This document shows positions 1 through 8,100 of a DNA stretch of 33,609 bases, piece after piece. The translations under genes were made by a program, and so were the position numbers. This stretch comes from Lachnospiraceae bacterium. GTDB lineage: Bacteria; Bacillota; Clostridia; Lachnospirales; Lachnospiraceae. Within the stretch, counting starts at the first letter, position 1. Every line of letters begins with the position of its first letter. The stretch is from contig JAPFDH010000018.1 of NCBI GenBank assembly GCA_026169045.1, forward strand, positions 1-33,609, read 5' to 3'. The notes under the pieces were generated by a model, which was given only the letters and a program-made list of their open reading frames with translations, was not told the DNA's origin and searched no databases.

Positions 1-55
1 CGAAGATGATTTATTTGCCGATGAGGCTGGTGTAGAAGGTTTTTACATCTTCTAA
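1..55 (+). CDS. C-terminal end of an unknown protein (partial)
   Basis: An open frame enters from the left edge and ends at a TAA (53-55), giving the tail EDDLFADEAGVEGFYIF. A hairpin terminator follows about 20 bases later on the same strand, which supports a real gene end. The acidic tail is too short to assign to a family, and I do not recognise it. Confidence 0.45.
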   Translation, partial: EDDLFADEAGVEGFYIF

Positions 56-76
56 CCGGTGTCATCTTATTCTTGT

Positions 77-100
77 GCCCGACTTTGTGCGGGCTCTTTT
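77..100 (+). terminator. Intrinsic terminator of the left-edge gene
   Basis: A five-pair GC stem (GCCCG at 77-81, CGGGC at 90-94) closes an 8-base loop and is followed by CTCTTTT. It lies just after the stop of the partial gene at the left edge. The stem is short but purely GC. Confidence 0.6.
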
Positions 101-140
101 CATTTATAGTTTCAATAAAAATCGAACTTTCCTATAAAGT

Positions 141-172
141 GAAAAAAACCGCCAGTACACACTGACGGTTTT
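141..172 (-). terminator. Terminator of tRNA-Asn
   Basis: Read on the minus strand, AAAACCGTCAGT pairs with ACTGGCGGTTTTT around a short loop and runs into a T tract. It begins 6 bases beyond the 3' end of the tRNA, so the tRNA appears to be a single-gene transcript. Confidence 0.75.
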
Positions 173-177
173 CCCTA

Positions 178-250
178 CTCCCCCTGCCGGGCTCGAACCA
201 GCGACACTGCGGTTAACAGCCGCATGCTCTACCGACTGAGCTAAGGAGGA
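178..250 (-). tRNA. tRNA-Asn (anticodon GUU)
   Basis: The minus strand folds as a complete 73-base cloverleaf. The acceptor stem TCCTCCT (250-244) pairs with AGGGGGA (185-179), with G as the discriminator base. The D arm is TAGCTCAGTCGGTAGAGC, the anticodon loop CTGTTAA carries GTT, and the T arm carries GGTTCGAGCC. The 3' CCA is not encoded. A consensus promoter lies upstream (262-290) and a hairpin terminator directly downstream, so it is transcribed alone. Confidence 0.95.
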
Positions 251-261
251 TTACAAAACAT

Positions 262-290
262 ATTATATGCAAATGAATCCTGTTTGTCAA
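262..290 (-). promoter_or_regulatory. Consensus sigma-A promoter of tRNA-Asn
   Basis: On the minus strand TTGACA (290-285) is separated by exactly 17 bases from TATAAT (267-262). Both hexamers match the consensus perfectly, as expected for a stable RNA gene. The tRNA begins 12 bases past the -10 box. Confidence 0.9.
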
Positions 291-384
291 GCTACTTTTT
301 CTATTTTTGTTAAGAACTGTAAAAAATCGTTTTCTTTTCTTATGTTTATTTACAGAACTTCATTCTTTTTTTGTAAGAATTTAC

Positions 385-393
385 TGGTATAAT
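385..393 (+). promoter_or_regulatory. Extended -10 promoter of the VTT-domain gene
   Basis: TGGTATAAT is an extended -10 (TGn plus a perfect TATAAT at 388-393). No good -35 is seen at normal spacing, which is typical of extended -10 promoters. The start codon at 429 is about 35 bases downstream and is preceded by an AGAAAGGAA ribosome binding site. Confidence 0.6.
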
Positions 394-428
394 AAGACAA
401 CAATGATAAAATAGAGAAAGGAATAGAA

Positions 429-1037
429 ATGGAAGCCGTAAAAGCAAACGAAAAAAATTATTTTCTTATAATCAGTAAATATGTATCCATTGGCATAATT
501 GTTTTTGGCATGTTATTTGCTCTTTGGGGTTATCATTTTGGTATTTTCAAAAATCAGGAGGCCTTCAGAAATTTTATTCATACAACCGGAATCTGGGCTC
601 CTCTCATTTTTATATTTATTCAATTAATTCAGGTAATCATTCCAATCCTTCCCGGCTTTGTTACCTGTATTGTCGGTGCTATTGTTTTCGGACCTGTATT
701 AGGATTTTTCTATAGTTACCTTGGCATGTGCATCGGTTCTATTCTTGCCTTTTTCATTGCAAGAAAATATGGTACCGCATGTGTCAAAAAAATGATCGGT
801 GATAATACTTATGAAAAGTACATCGGTTGGCTGGAAAAAGGAGAAAAATTTACTATTTTATTTGCTCTGGCTATTTTTCTTCCGGCAGCTCCCGATGACA
901 TCCTATGCTTTATCGCAGGCTTAACAAAAATGAAGACACAAACATTCTTAGCTATTATCCTTCTCGGAAAACCGTTTGTAATCCTTCTTTACTCCTTAGC
1001 TGTAGCCGGTATCATTACCCTTCCATCTATCATTTAA
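429..1037 (+). CDS. VTT-domain (TVP38/TMEM64, DedA-like) membrane protein
   Basis: This 202-residue integral membrane protein belongs to the SNARE-associated/VTT superfamily, some of whose members are implicated in lipid scrambling or membrane homeostasis. Visible are an N-terminal membrane segment (about 17-37), a second hydrophobic block (about 53-100) ending in the small-residue motif GMCIGSILAFFIARKYG, a loop with the family feature FLPAAPDDILCFIAGL (about 150-165), and two C-terminal helices. Length matches the TVP38 family. The ATG is fixed by AGAAAGGAA 6-8 bases upstream and by an extended -10 promoter. The gene stands alone between tRNA-Asn and a palindromic element; substrate is unknown. 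Confidence 0.85.
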   Translation: MEAVKANEKNYFLIISKYVSIGIIVFGMLFALWGYHFGIFKNQEAFRNFIHTTGIWAPLIFIFIQLIQVIIPILPGFVTCIVGAIVFGPVLGFFYSYLGMCIGSILAFFIARKYGTACVKKMIGDNTYEKYIGWLEKGEKFTILFALAIFLPAAPDDILCFIAGLTKMKTQTFLAIILLGKPFVILLYSLAVAGIITLPSII

Positions 1038-1048
1038 TTTTATATTTT

Positions 1049-1215
1049 TGTAACAGTTCAGCCATAGGGCTATAAAGGGAGAGAAAATTATGCAAGCATA
1101 ATTTTTCGACCGGTCAGACCTATGAGCTGAGCGCCTGTAAATGAGTAAAACAGTGGCGACAGCCACAATAAGCACGCAGTGCGGTTTTACGAATGGCGCG
1201 GGCTGAACTGTTACA
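1049..1215. repeat. 167-bp nested palindromic element (MITE-like or structured RNA)
   Basis: Perfect 15-base inverted arms, TGTAACAGTTCAGCC (1049-1063) and GGCTGAACTGTTACA (1201-1215), enclose further dyads. These are GAAAATTATGC/GCATAATTTTTC (1083-1107), GTAAAAC/GTTTTAC (1145-1151 with 1184-1190), GTGGC/GCCAC (1153-1166) and GCAC/GTGC (1172-1182). The segment is richer in G+C than its surroundings, and I see no ribosome binding site for the short frames in it. It lies between the VTT gene and tRNA-Arg. No clear target-site duplication is visible. It could be a non-autonomous mobile element, a REP-like palindrome or an RNA; the first hairpin may also end VTT transcription. Confidence 0.6.
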
Positions 1216-1242
1216 CATTTTTTTTAATTTTTCAAAAAACGC

Positions 1243-1271
1243 TTGATTTTTTTCTGATCTTATGCTATTAT
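1243..1271 (+). promoter_or_regulatory. Promoter of tRNA-Arg
   Basis: TTGATT (1243-1248) and TATTAT (1266-1271) are spaced by 17 bases. The tRNA begins 39 bases after the -10 box. Both boxes deviate slightly from consensus. Confidence 0.6.
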
Positions 1272-1309
1272 TCATATCGTTGCCGATGTGGTAACCAATA
1301 AAAGCATAT

Positions 1310-1383
<74 letters not shown>

Positions 1384-1402
1384 TTAAAAAGATCATGAAT
1401 AT

Positions 1403-1442
1403 CCCCGTTGCAGAATATATTTTTGCAGCGGGGTATTTTTTA
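1403..1442 (+). terminator. Terminator of tRNA-Arg
   Basis: CCCCGTTGC (1403-1411) pairs with GCAGCGGGG (1425-1433), nine pairs including one G-T, and is followed by TATTTTTTA. It sits 20 bases after the tRNA. Confidence 0.85.
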
Positions 1443-1460
1443 CGTCAAAAAACAAAAAAT

Positions 1461-1508
1461 CATGAAAAAGCGCCGATCCATACGAATGAATCGACGCCAT
1501 TTTTCATG
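1461..1508 (-). terminator. Terminator of the infC-rpmI-rplT operon
   Basis: A long dyad downstream of rplT. The core GCGCCGAT (1470-1477) pairs with ATCGACGC (1490-1497). It is extended by CATGAAAAA (1461-1469) pairing with TTTTTCATG (1500-1508). The A/T flanks supply a U tract in either direction, so it may also stop transcripts from the tRNA-Arg side. Confidence 0.8.
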
Positions 1509-1549
1509 AAATCACATATAACAAAGGATACCGTGTATCTTTCTATTTC

Positions 1550-1906
1550 TTATGCAATACTCTTCTTTGCTGCATCAACTAACTTTGCAAATCCTTCTGC
1601 ATCGTTGATAGCCATATCAGCTAAGATCTTTCTGTTTAAGTCGATGTTTGCTTTCTTTAAACCAAACATAAATTTGCTGTAAGATAAACCATTCATTCTT
1701 GCAGCAGCATTGATACGAGCAATCCACAGCTGTCTGAACTGTCTCTTTCTCTGCTTTCTACCAGCATAAGAAGTTGTCAGTGCTCTCATAACAGACTGCT
1801 TTGCAATTCTGTACTGCTTGGATCTAGCGCCTCTATATCCTTTTGCTAACTTTAATACTCTATTGTGCTTCTTTTTCGCGTTTAAGCCGCCTTTTACTCT
1901 TGCCAT
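1550..1906 (-). CDS. rplT: Large ribosomal subunit protein bL20
   Basis: At 118 residues this matches the normal bL20 length. The start [24 protein letters not shown] is replaced here in short form as MARVKGG, followed by the Arg/Lys-rich segment [11 protein letters not shown] and the signature [11 protein letters not shown]-type region (here [19 protein letters not shown]), all typical of the family. bL20 binds 23S rRNA early in 50S assembly and in Firmicutes represses its own operon by binding the infC leader. The gene is last in infC-rpmI-rplT, 23 bases after rpmI, with an AGGAGGAAG-type ribosome binding site and a strong terminator behind it. Confidence 0.97.
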   Translation of the reverse strand: MARVKGGLNAKKKHNRVLKLAKGYRGARSKQYRIAKQSVMRALTTSYAGRKQRKRQFRQLWIARINAAARMNGLSYSKFMFGLKKANIDLNRKILADMAINDAEGFAKLVDAAKKSIA

Positions 1907-1929
1907 TCCTGTCTTCCTCCTCTACTTTC

Positions 1930-2127
1930 TTATAAATATGGTAAAATCTTCTTCATATTCTTAACATTAGTAGCATCTGTAACGATGGACTTTCTAAGAT
2001 TTCTCTTTCTCTTAGTTGTCTTAGAAGTTAAGATATGGCTCTTGTACGCTTTGCTTCTCTTTAACAGACCTGTACCTGTCTTTTTAAAACGCTTTGCTGC
2101 TGCGCGGCTTGTTTTTAACTTTGGCAT
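1930..2127 (-). CDS. rpmI: Large ribosomal subunit protein bL35
   Basis: A 65-residue very basic protein beginning [18 protein letters not shown], the hallmark bL35 N-terminus, with the C-terminal half [18 protein letters not shown] and ending in ILPYL. Length is standard. It is a structural protein of the 50S subunit. AGGAGGAAAAT precedes the ATG. It is the middle gene of the conserved infC-rpmI-rplT operon. Confidence 0.97.
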   Translation of the reverse strand: MPKLKTSRAAAKRFKKTGTGLLKRSKAYKSHILTSKTTKRKRNLRKSIVTDATNVKNMKKILPYL

Positions 2128-2219
2128 TATATTTTCCTCCTGTTATTCCTATTTCTTCATATATACTAACAAGTCAGCACCCGTACTTTTTATGCCTTCC
2201 TGCCAGCTGTCCAATAACC

Positions 2220-2726
2220 TCAGCGCTTTTCTGCTAAAACGATGCTCATGCTTCTGCCCTCTAATTTGGCTGGTTTTTCCACCACAGCGACATCACTTAG
2301 GCTCTCAGCAAAATCATCCAAAATATGCTTGGAAGCTCCCATATGGGCCATTTCTCTTCCCCGGAAACGCAATGTGATTTTCACCTTATTGCCTTTTTCC
2401 AAGAACTTACGGGCATTATTCATCTTTGTATTCAAGTCGTTGGTATCAATATTTGGTGACAAACGAACTTCCTTTACTTCGACTGTCTTCTGCTTCTTCT
2501 TAGCTTCCTTTTCCTTGCGGGCCATTTCATAACGGTATTTACCGTAGTCAATTATTTTACACACCGGCGGCTTTGCTGTCGGAGCAATTTTCACCAGGTC
2601 CAGGTTTGCTTCTCTGGCAATTTTCATGGCATCCTTTGCGGACATAATCCCTAATTGCTCTCCATTTTCGCCAATCAGTCGGATTTCTCTGTCTCTTACC
2701 TGTTCGTTAATCATTAATTCGCTAAT
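2220..2726 (-). CDS. infC: Translation initiation factor IF-3, probable AUU start
   Basis: IF-3 binds the 30S subunit, discriminates start codons and prevents premature 50S joining. The N-terminal domain shows INEQVRDREIRLIGENGEQ and the C-terminal domain shows the KIIDYGKYRYE-type linker, VKEVRLSPNID and HDL-like ITLRFRGREMAH. The first ATG is at 2714 but has no ribosome binding site close by. Twelve bases upstream an in-frame ATT (2726) lies 7 bases after GGGGGTG, giving the N-terminus ISELMINEQ (168 residues). AUU is the known autoregulated start codon of infC in several bacteria, so I prefer it; the ATG start would give 164 residues. First gene of the infC-rpmI-rplT operon behind an L20-type leader. 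Confidence 0.95.
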   Translation of the reverse strand: MSELMINEQVRDREIRLIGENGEQLGIMSAKDAMKIAREANLDLVKIAPTAKPPVCKIIDYGKYRYEMARKEKEAKKKQKTVEVKEVRLSPNIDTNDLNTKMNNARKFLEKGNKVKITLRFRGREMAHMGASKHILDDFAESLSDVAVVEKPAKLEGRSMSIVLAEKR

Positions 2727-2937
2727 AGTCGTGCACCCCCATATAAATATTTATTGCGGTATTCACCGCACATGAACAAAAGCATAAACATGAAAAGGGC
2801 GGACAGTCTGAACCATCCACCCATTTAAGTACACAATGAACCAATCATTGAAATAATCTCAAATATGAACCTGTAGTCGCCATCTGCGCTCAGGTGAGAG
2901 TGGATCCTCTACTTTCCTGTCTGCTGTTTTCACAACA
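2727..2937 (-). promoter_or_regulatory. 5' leader of infC-rpmI-rplT, probable L20-binding leader
   Basis: About 210 bases separate the predicted transcription start from infC. On the minus strand the leader contains GTAGAGGATCCACTCTCACC (a GAG/CTC stem), a GGGTGGATGG...CCGCCC pairing and GCGGTGAATACCGC, a perfect hairpin next to infC. Firmicutes carry an L20-controlled attenuator leader in exactly this place, and the GAAAGTAGAGG...CTCTCACC arrangement resembles it. The assignment rests on position and partial resemblance, not on a covariance search. Confidence 0.65.
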
Positions 2938-2943
2938 ATATGT

Positions 2944-2972
2944 ATATTATCACCGTTTCGCACTTATGTCAA
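2944..2972 (-). promoter_or_regulatory. Promoter of infC-rpmI-rplT
   Basis: TTGACA (2972-2967) and TAATAT (2949-2944) on the minus strand are 17 bases apart. It starts 10 bases after the end of the aldo/keto reductase gene, so the translation operon has its own strong start. Confidence 0.85.
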
Positions 2973-2981
2973 CTACTTTTT

Positions 2982-3968
2982 TTATTTTTCTTTTCCGTTT
3001 CGAAGTTCTTCCAATATTTCCATTTTTTCATCATCCAATGTAACAAATGACGCTTCTATTGCTTCATTCAGTTGCTTTTCATCACGGAACGAAATAATCG
3101 GTACGGTTGGAACCTTTTGTTTCATCAGATATCCCATAGAAACTGCCATGGGAGACAGACCTTCATCGGATAGTTTTTTCAAATATTGGCTCAAAGAATC
3201 ATTGATCGCATTTCCATAAATTGAGGCGTTCGGTTCTGTAACCACTCTTCCGGAAAGCCTTTTTGCAAAATATCCTTTTGCCATAGAGGTATACGCCATA
3301 ATATTCATTTTTGCTTCCTGTTGAAATTGAAGTGTTTTTTTATCCATGATTACCAGTGTGGAGTCCGATAATTTTTCTTTATTGATTGTCGCCAAACTCC
3401 ACATAACCTGATTGCTTACAAACCCTTCAAACCCATTTTCTGCTGCCACACGTACTGCTTCCTTTATTCTGGGCAATTTCCAATTGGAACATCCGTAGTA
3501 GCGTATTTTTCCTTCCCGACGTGCATTCTCCAAAACGCCCAGCAGTTCCGATACCGGCAGACTTTCATTATCTCTATGCAGAAAATACAGATCAATAGTA
3601 TCTGTTTTCAAGGATTGAAGGCTTTCCTCCAGATCCTTTTTTATTTCCACAGGGACTGCCCTTGACAAATGCATGGTTTCCAGCAGCGGATGCCCACCTT
3701 TGGTACTAATAAAAACATGTTCTCTGTTTCTTCTTTCTCGCATCCAGGCTCCGATTACTTTTTCACTTCTCGCCCGTTCACCTGCCACCCAGTCATTATA
3801 AACATGTGCCGTATCAATAAAATTGCCTCCGCGTTCCTGAAAGAAATCCATTTGCCGAAATGCTTCTTCTTTAGAAATAGATGCTCCAAATTCAGCTGTT
3901 CCTAAGCAAAAGCTCGATACCTCCAGTTCCGTTCCCAGCATCCTCTTTTTTCTTAACATCTCATCCAT
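2982..3968 (-). CDS. Aldo/keto reductase family oxidoreductase
   Basis: A cytoplasmic NAD(P)H-dependent TIM-barrel reductase of the AKR superfamily; its carbonyl substrate cannot be inferred. Catalytic tetrad in context: GNFIDTAHVYND supplies Asp52 and Tyr57, FISTKGG supplies Lys90, and LYFLHRD supplies His131. SNW after YYGC and the C-terminal VPTVPIISFRDEKQL match the nucleotide-binding end. I start at the ATG at 3968 because AGGAAG lies 5 bases before it; an in-frame ATG at 3995 lacks a ribosome binding site. This gives 328 residues, a normal AKR length. Single gene with its own promoter (4076-4105). Confidence 0.9.
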   Translation of the reverse strand: MDEMLRKKRMLGTELEVSSFCLGTAEFGASISKEEAFRQMDFFQERGGNFIDTAHVYNDWVAGERARSEKVIGAWMRERRNREHVFISTKGGHPLLETMHLSRAVPVEIKKDLEESLQSLKTDTIDLYFLHRDNESLPVSELLGVLENARREGKIRYYGCSNWKLPRIKEAVRVAAENGFEGFVSNQVMWSLATINKEKLSDSTLVIMDKKTLQFQQEAKMNIMAYTSMAKGYFAKRLSGRVVTEPNASIYGNAINDSLSQYLKKLSDEGLSPMAVSMGYLMKQKVPTVPIISFRDEKQLNEAIEASFVTLDDEKMEILEELRNGKEK

Positions 3969-4075
3969 AATCGCTTCCTGCTGCTGCAAATGCATGTTTC
4001 AAAAGATCCATTCTTATCTACCGTCCTGCATTTTCCAACCGCTTTTCCCTTCTCTTTTTATATTCATTGATTTTG

Positions 4076-4105
4076 ATTATACCACCCCCTCCTATATTCT
4101 GTCAA
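4076..4105 (-). promoter_or_regulatory. Promoter of the aldo/keto reductase gene
   Basis: TTGACA (4105-4100) and a perfect TATAAT (4081-4076) on the minus strand are 18 bases apart, and the bases before the -10 are GTGG. The start codon is about 110 bases downstream. Confidence 0.8.
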
Positions 4106-4142
4106 AATGATGCAGTCAAAGCATAGAAACTATTTTATTCTT

Positions 4143-5090
4143 TTAATCATTTTTTCTTTTTATTTTCAAGCCCATATAAATCAGCGCGATAACAACAATT
4201 ACCCCAGCACTTGCCACAGCAGCGACCATCCAAATCAAACTTCCAGCAGAATCACCGGTAGATACAGATTCTTCTTCGCCATTGTCCTGTCCTTCACTGT
4301 TTTCATCGGAAACATCGGATACGGATGGATCCGTCGTCTCCCCTGAAATATCTGTAGACTCGTCCATCGATTCTGATGGATTGCTTTCCTGACTGCTACC
4401 GGGGTCACTGTTATCATTTTCCTGACTATCCTGCGTTATATCCGATTCTCCGCTTTCTTCCTCAGATTCTGTCGTATCCTCCGCACTGCTTTCATTCGGA
4501 CTTGTCGTCTGCGTCTCACTGCTTTCTTCCTGACTTTCCTGTGTCTCATCCGGAGTACTTTCTTCTTCTGAAGAATCTGTTTCTCTTTCACCGCCAATTA
4601 CCACCGACGAAGTATTATCCAATATAGGGGTTTGCATTTGATTCACTCTGTTCACTATTTCCAATCCATTTTCCTGTACCATGATTTCTGCTTTTACAGG
4701 ATTCTGATTCTGATCTTTTACGGAAAGAGTACCCAATAACGCCTCTCCATTGGTTTGATCAAAAATCCCTGTTCTTCCCGTTATATAAATGGTCAAAATT
4801 CCCTTATCTTGTTGATAACGGTATTCTTTCATTAAACCGGGAAGGGAATCTGCAAATACAAATTCCCCGTATATTGTCTCCAATGATTCCTCTTTAGGAT
4901 GGATTTGAAATTGCAGCTTCAGTGATGTAATTTCATCTCCAACTGTATTGGGTAAAATTAAAGAAACTCTGGCTTGTTCTCCTTCTTCCTCCATAATTAC
5001 AGTATTCACATCAGCAGCCTGAGATATCACCATCGGAACAGCCAGACTAAACATAATTGACAGCAACAGACTGATTACTAGTTTTTTCAT
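4143..5090 (-). CDS. Surface-anchored protein with cohesin-like domain
   Basis: A 315-residue secreted protein: signal peptide (1-26, MKKLVISLLL start, cleavage near SQAAD), a beta-rich domain (about 28-160), a Ser/Glu/Asp-rich linker (about 172-275), the motif STGDS (277-281), a hydrophobic helix (about 284-308) and the tail KIKRKND. The domain has cohesin-style features: VSLILPN, ITSLKLQFQIHP, a GILTIYITG strand and LLGTLSVK. I judge this as cohesin-like from pattern only; alternative beta-sandwich families are possible. It starts 16 bases after the stop of the M60 gene, which encodes a dockerin, so the pair is probably one operon. The likely role is to hold that enzyme at the cell surface by non-covalent docking. 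The tail may be a membrane anchor or a degenerate sortase signal. Confidence 0.6.
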   Translation of the reverse strand: MKKLVISLLLSIMFSLAVPMVISQAADVNTVIMEEEGEQARVSLILPNTVGDEITSLKLQFQIHPKEESLETIYGEFVFADSLPGLMKEYRYQQDKGILTIYITGRTGIFDQTNGEALLGTLSVKDQNQNPVKAEIMVQENGLEIVNRVNQMQTPILDNTSSVVIGGERETDSSEEESTPDETQESQEESSETQTTSPNESSAEDTTESEEESGESDITQDSQENDNSDPGSSQESNPSESMDESTDISGETTDPSVSDVSDENSEGQDNGEEESVSTGDSAGSLIWMVAAVASAGVIVVIALIYMGLKIKRKND

Positions 5091-5106
5091 CCTATTCTCC
5101 TCTTAC

Positions 5107-8100
5107 TCATGGTTGTTTCATGGTTACATTATTTTTCAACATAATATCCGGTAATTCAGCGGGCACATCCATCCAATTTGTATCACTTACCAGACGTTGT
5201 CCTTCATTGGTCATAGCATTATCCACACGATACAATTCTGCCCGTACCCGTTCTGGCACCTCCAATTCTGTGCCTTCTGCACCAGGCTCTATCCAGTATA
5301 CCCACGTACCATCTGACGTTGTTCCAAGTTCTCCTTCATCCGGTACATCGGCCAAAATGATCTGTTGGGATTTTAGTGCTCCCGTCTCATCCATTCCACC
5401 TACAATATTCCCCTGTTCATCATAAAGAATCAAAACATTATAAGCTGGATTTCCCTTATACATCCCGGTAAATACCAAAGATCCTGCCGGTATTTTTCCA
5501 CCTTCTTCGTCATATGCAAAATCTTCTTTTAAAATTCCGACGGATGGCGTTTCCCCATCAGCCATAAACTCCACATTATCTCCTGTCGGTCCCAAAACGT
5601 CCAATTCAGAAATGGCAATTTCCTTTCCTGCCTGATCCACGGCAATCAATCTTAAATACGACGCGTCATATGTACAAACCCATGGATCCAGATTTTCATT
5701 TTGGAAATAAACAGTTTGTGTTTCCATAGAAGGATCAAACTGTCCTCTCTTTACAGTTTTCCATTCCAGTCCGTCCTGGCTGATCTGCACTTCAAACTGT
5801 TCTATGTGTTTTCCTTCTTTTGCCGTATATTTGATTCCGGTAACACCCAAAGATTTTCCAAAATCAATATCAATCTGCGGATTTCCTTCTGCAGCTCCAA
5901 TATATGTGGTATCCAGATTATTATCAAATGCTCTGGTAATACCTGATTTTGTCTGAGGTTCGCATGGATCCTCTGCCGTTCCGCCTGACGTCACATCCGA
6001 ATCTGAAATCATATTGGTTACAATGTTCCAATTCTCTTTTTCGTAACTTCCATCATGAGAAACTTTCACAGAATTTACTTTTTTCGGTGCGGAACGATTT
6101 AAGGATTGATCAATAACCGTTACTTCATAGGATAATACTCTATTGTTGATACTTGTCACAGTATCTACATAGGTACTTTCTGTCGTAAACCCAACAACTT
6201 CCTTGATCTCCTGTCCCCCTGAAATCATGCTGCGGACAATCTCATATCCCAAAACAGCATTGGAATCCATTGCCTTATTACTCAAATGGATCGTCACCTG
6301 ATTTGGTACTTGCGGGTTTTCTACAACTGCGGTCACATCATCCCCTACCATATCAGCACCAGCAATCCCTTCCACGCTTCCGTTTTCCATTTCATAAGCT
6401 CTGGCATCGTCATTACCATAATAAATTGCTCGATTCTCTGCCTCAAACTGGGCAGCATACGCCTTTGTCTCATCGTTTGGAACCATACCCCATCTCTGGA
6501 AAAATTCCAATAAATTCTTATTGGCTGCCGCACAAGCCAAACGCATTAGATTTTGATCTGCGTCCCCCGTCAATGCAAGAGCTACTCCGCCAGGAGCCGG
6601 TGCCACTTTGGGAGATCTGGCATATCGATCCACTCTGGCAAAGAACAAGTTATCAATGATTTCTCCATATGTATCATATGTTTTAAAATTATATCCTCTG
6701 TCATAAGCCAGGTGAAGCTGCCAATACATCGCCAGCTGTGTAAATACATTACTGGAACGTCCTATTGTATTGGATGTTACTTTTTCATATACATCAGAAT
6801 AGCTAAAACGTACCGAATCATTGGTATCTCTTGCCTGGGATAGCTGAGCAAAATAGTTATTTGTAATCTCGGCAACTGCATAGGATCCCTGATTAATATT
6901 GTGGCCAATTTCATGGCCAATTCCCCATCCAAAATAAGAACCGCTGACATATTTTCCATTATCTGACTGAATCGGAACTCCCTGAACCAAACCAGGTATG
7001 GAATCCCAGGCCACTCCAATATGATTTCCGGAAGCATACATAAATGCACCGGCAAACATTCTCTGATAACGGATATTCAAATGTTGGGATGGTAAACGGT
7101 TATTTTCATTATTATTCACCGGAGTATCGGCAGCATCGCTCAGCCCCTTATGCTGATAAAACAATGTCATCATCTCATCCATTGCCTGGCAGGATTCATA
7201 CAAACGTTGTGCCTTTTCTTCTGTACTGCCTTCTCCCAGCCCTGCCAATACCTGCTTTGCTGATACGGAATACATCATTTTTTCCATCATAATCTCTGTT
7301 GTACCCAAAATACATGTCCGTTCATCATACTCTCTGTGCAGGTGATTTTCAGTTCCATTAAAATGTTTCTCGTTATGCTGTTCTTCTAAAGAAGCAACAT
7401 ACCTTTCCAGTTTTTCCACATATTCCAGCGTAAGTCTCATTTTTTCCTGTTCATCGGCCACCTGATATAGATTCAGAACCGGAAATTCTGTTCCACCCTG
7501 TACACGTACAGAATAATCATCATTTTCCTGATTTCCCAGATATTGAATATACAGGGAACCACCGTGTTCCACATCCAGACTGCCAATCTGTGGAATCGTC
7601 ACTTCATTTTTTCCAATATATAAATCTGTCACCGTCTGAACAAATTCACTGGACTCAGCATTAAACTGGGTAGCTACCAGCTGAAGGCTTGTCTTTGCTC
7701 CCATGGAAAGGGTGTTATGCCCTACAAACAGGGTTATTGTTTCCCCGGCATACGCAGTGATTCCCAAAGGTTGCCATGCATTGAGACCGGAAAAGCCCAA
7801 ATGTCCGTCTTTTTTAACTGTGATTCCTGAATCAATCATCAGCACATTTCCCAAATTTGCATGAAGTATAGCTCTGGCATTATCCAGTTCCTTTTGTAAA
7901 GCTTCCTTTTCCGGGTTATATTCCCCACTGCTTTCTTCCGGTGTATTCAGACGTTGTTCCAAATCCTGAATGGTTTCCTCTGTTACATCGGATCGCAACA
8001 CAGTGTGCATACTATCTTCGTACAATCCCATGATTTCTCCTTCAATTGGATCGTATTCAAAGAACCGTATTTCTGCAATATTAATGTTATATACACCACT

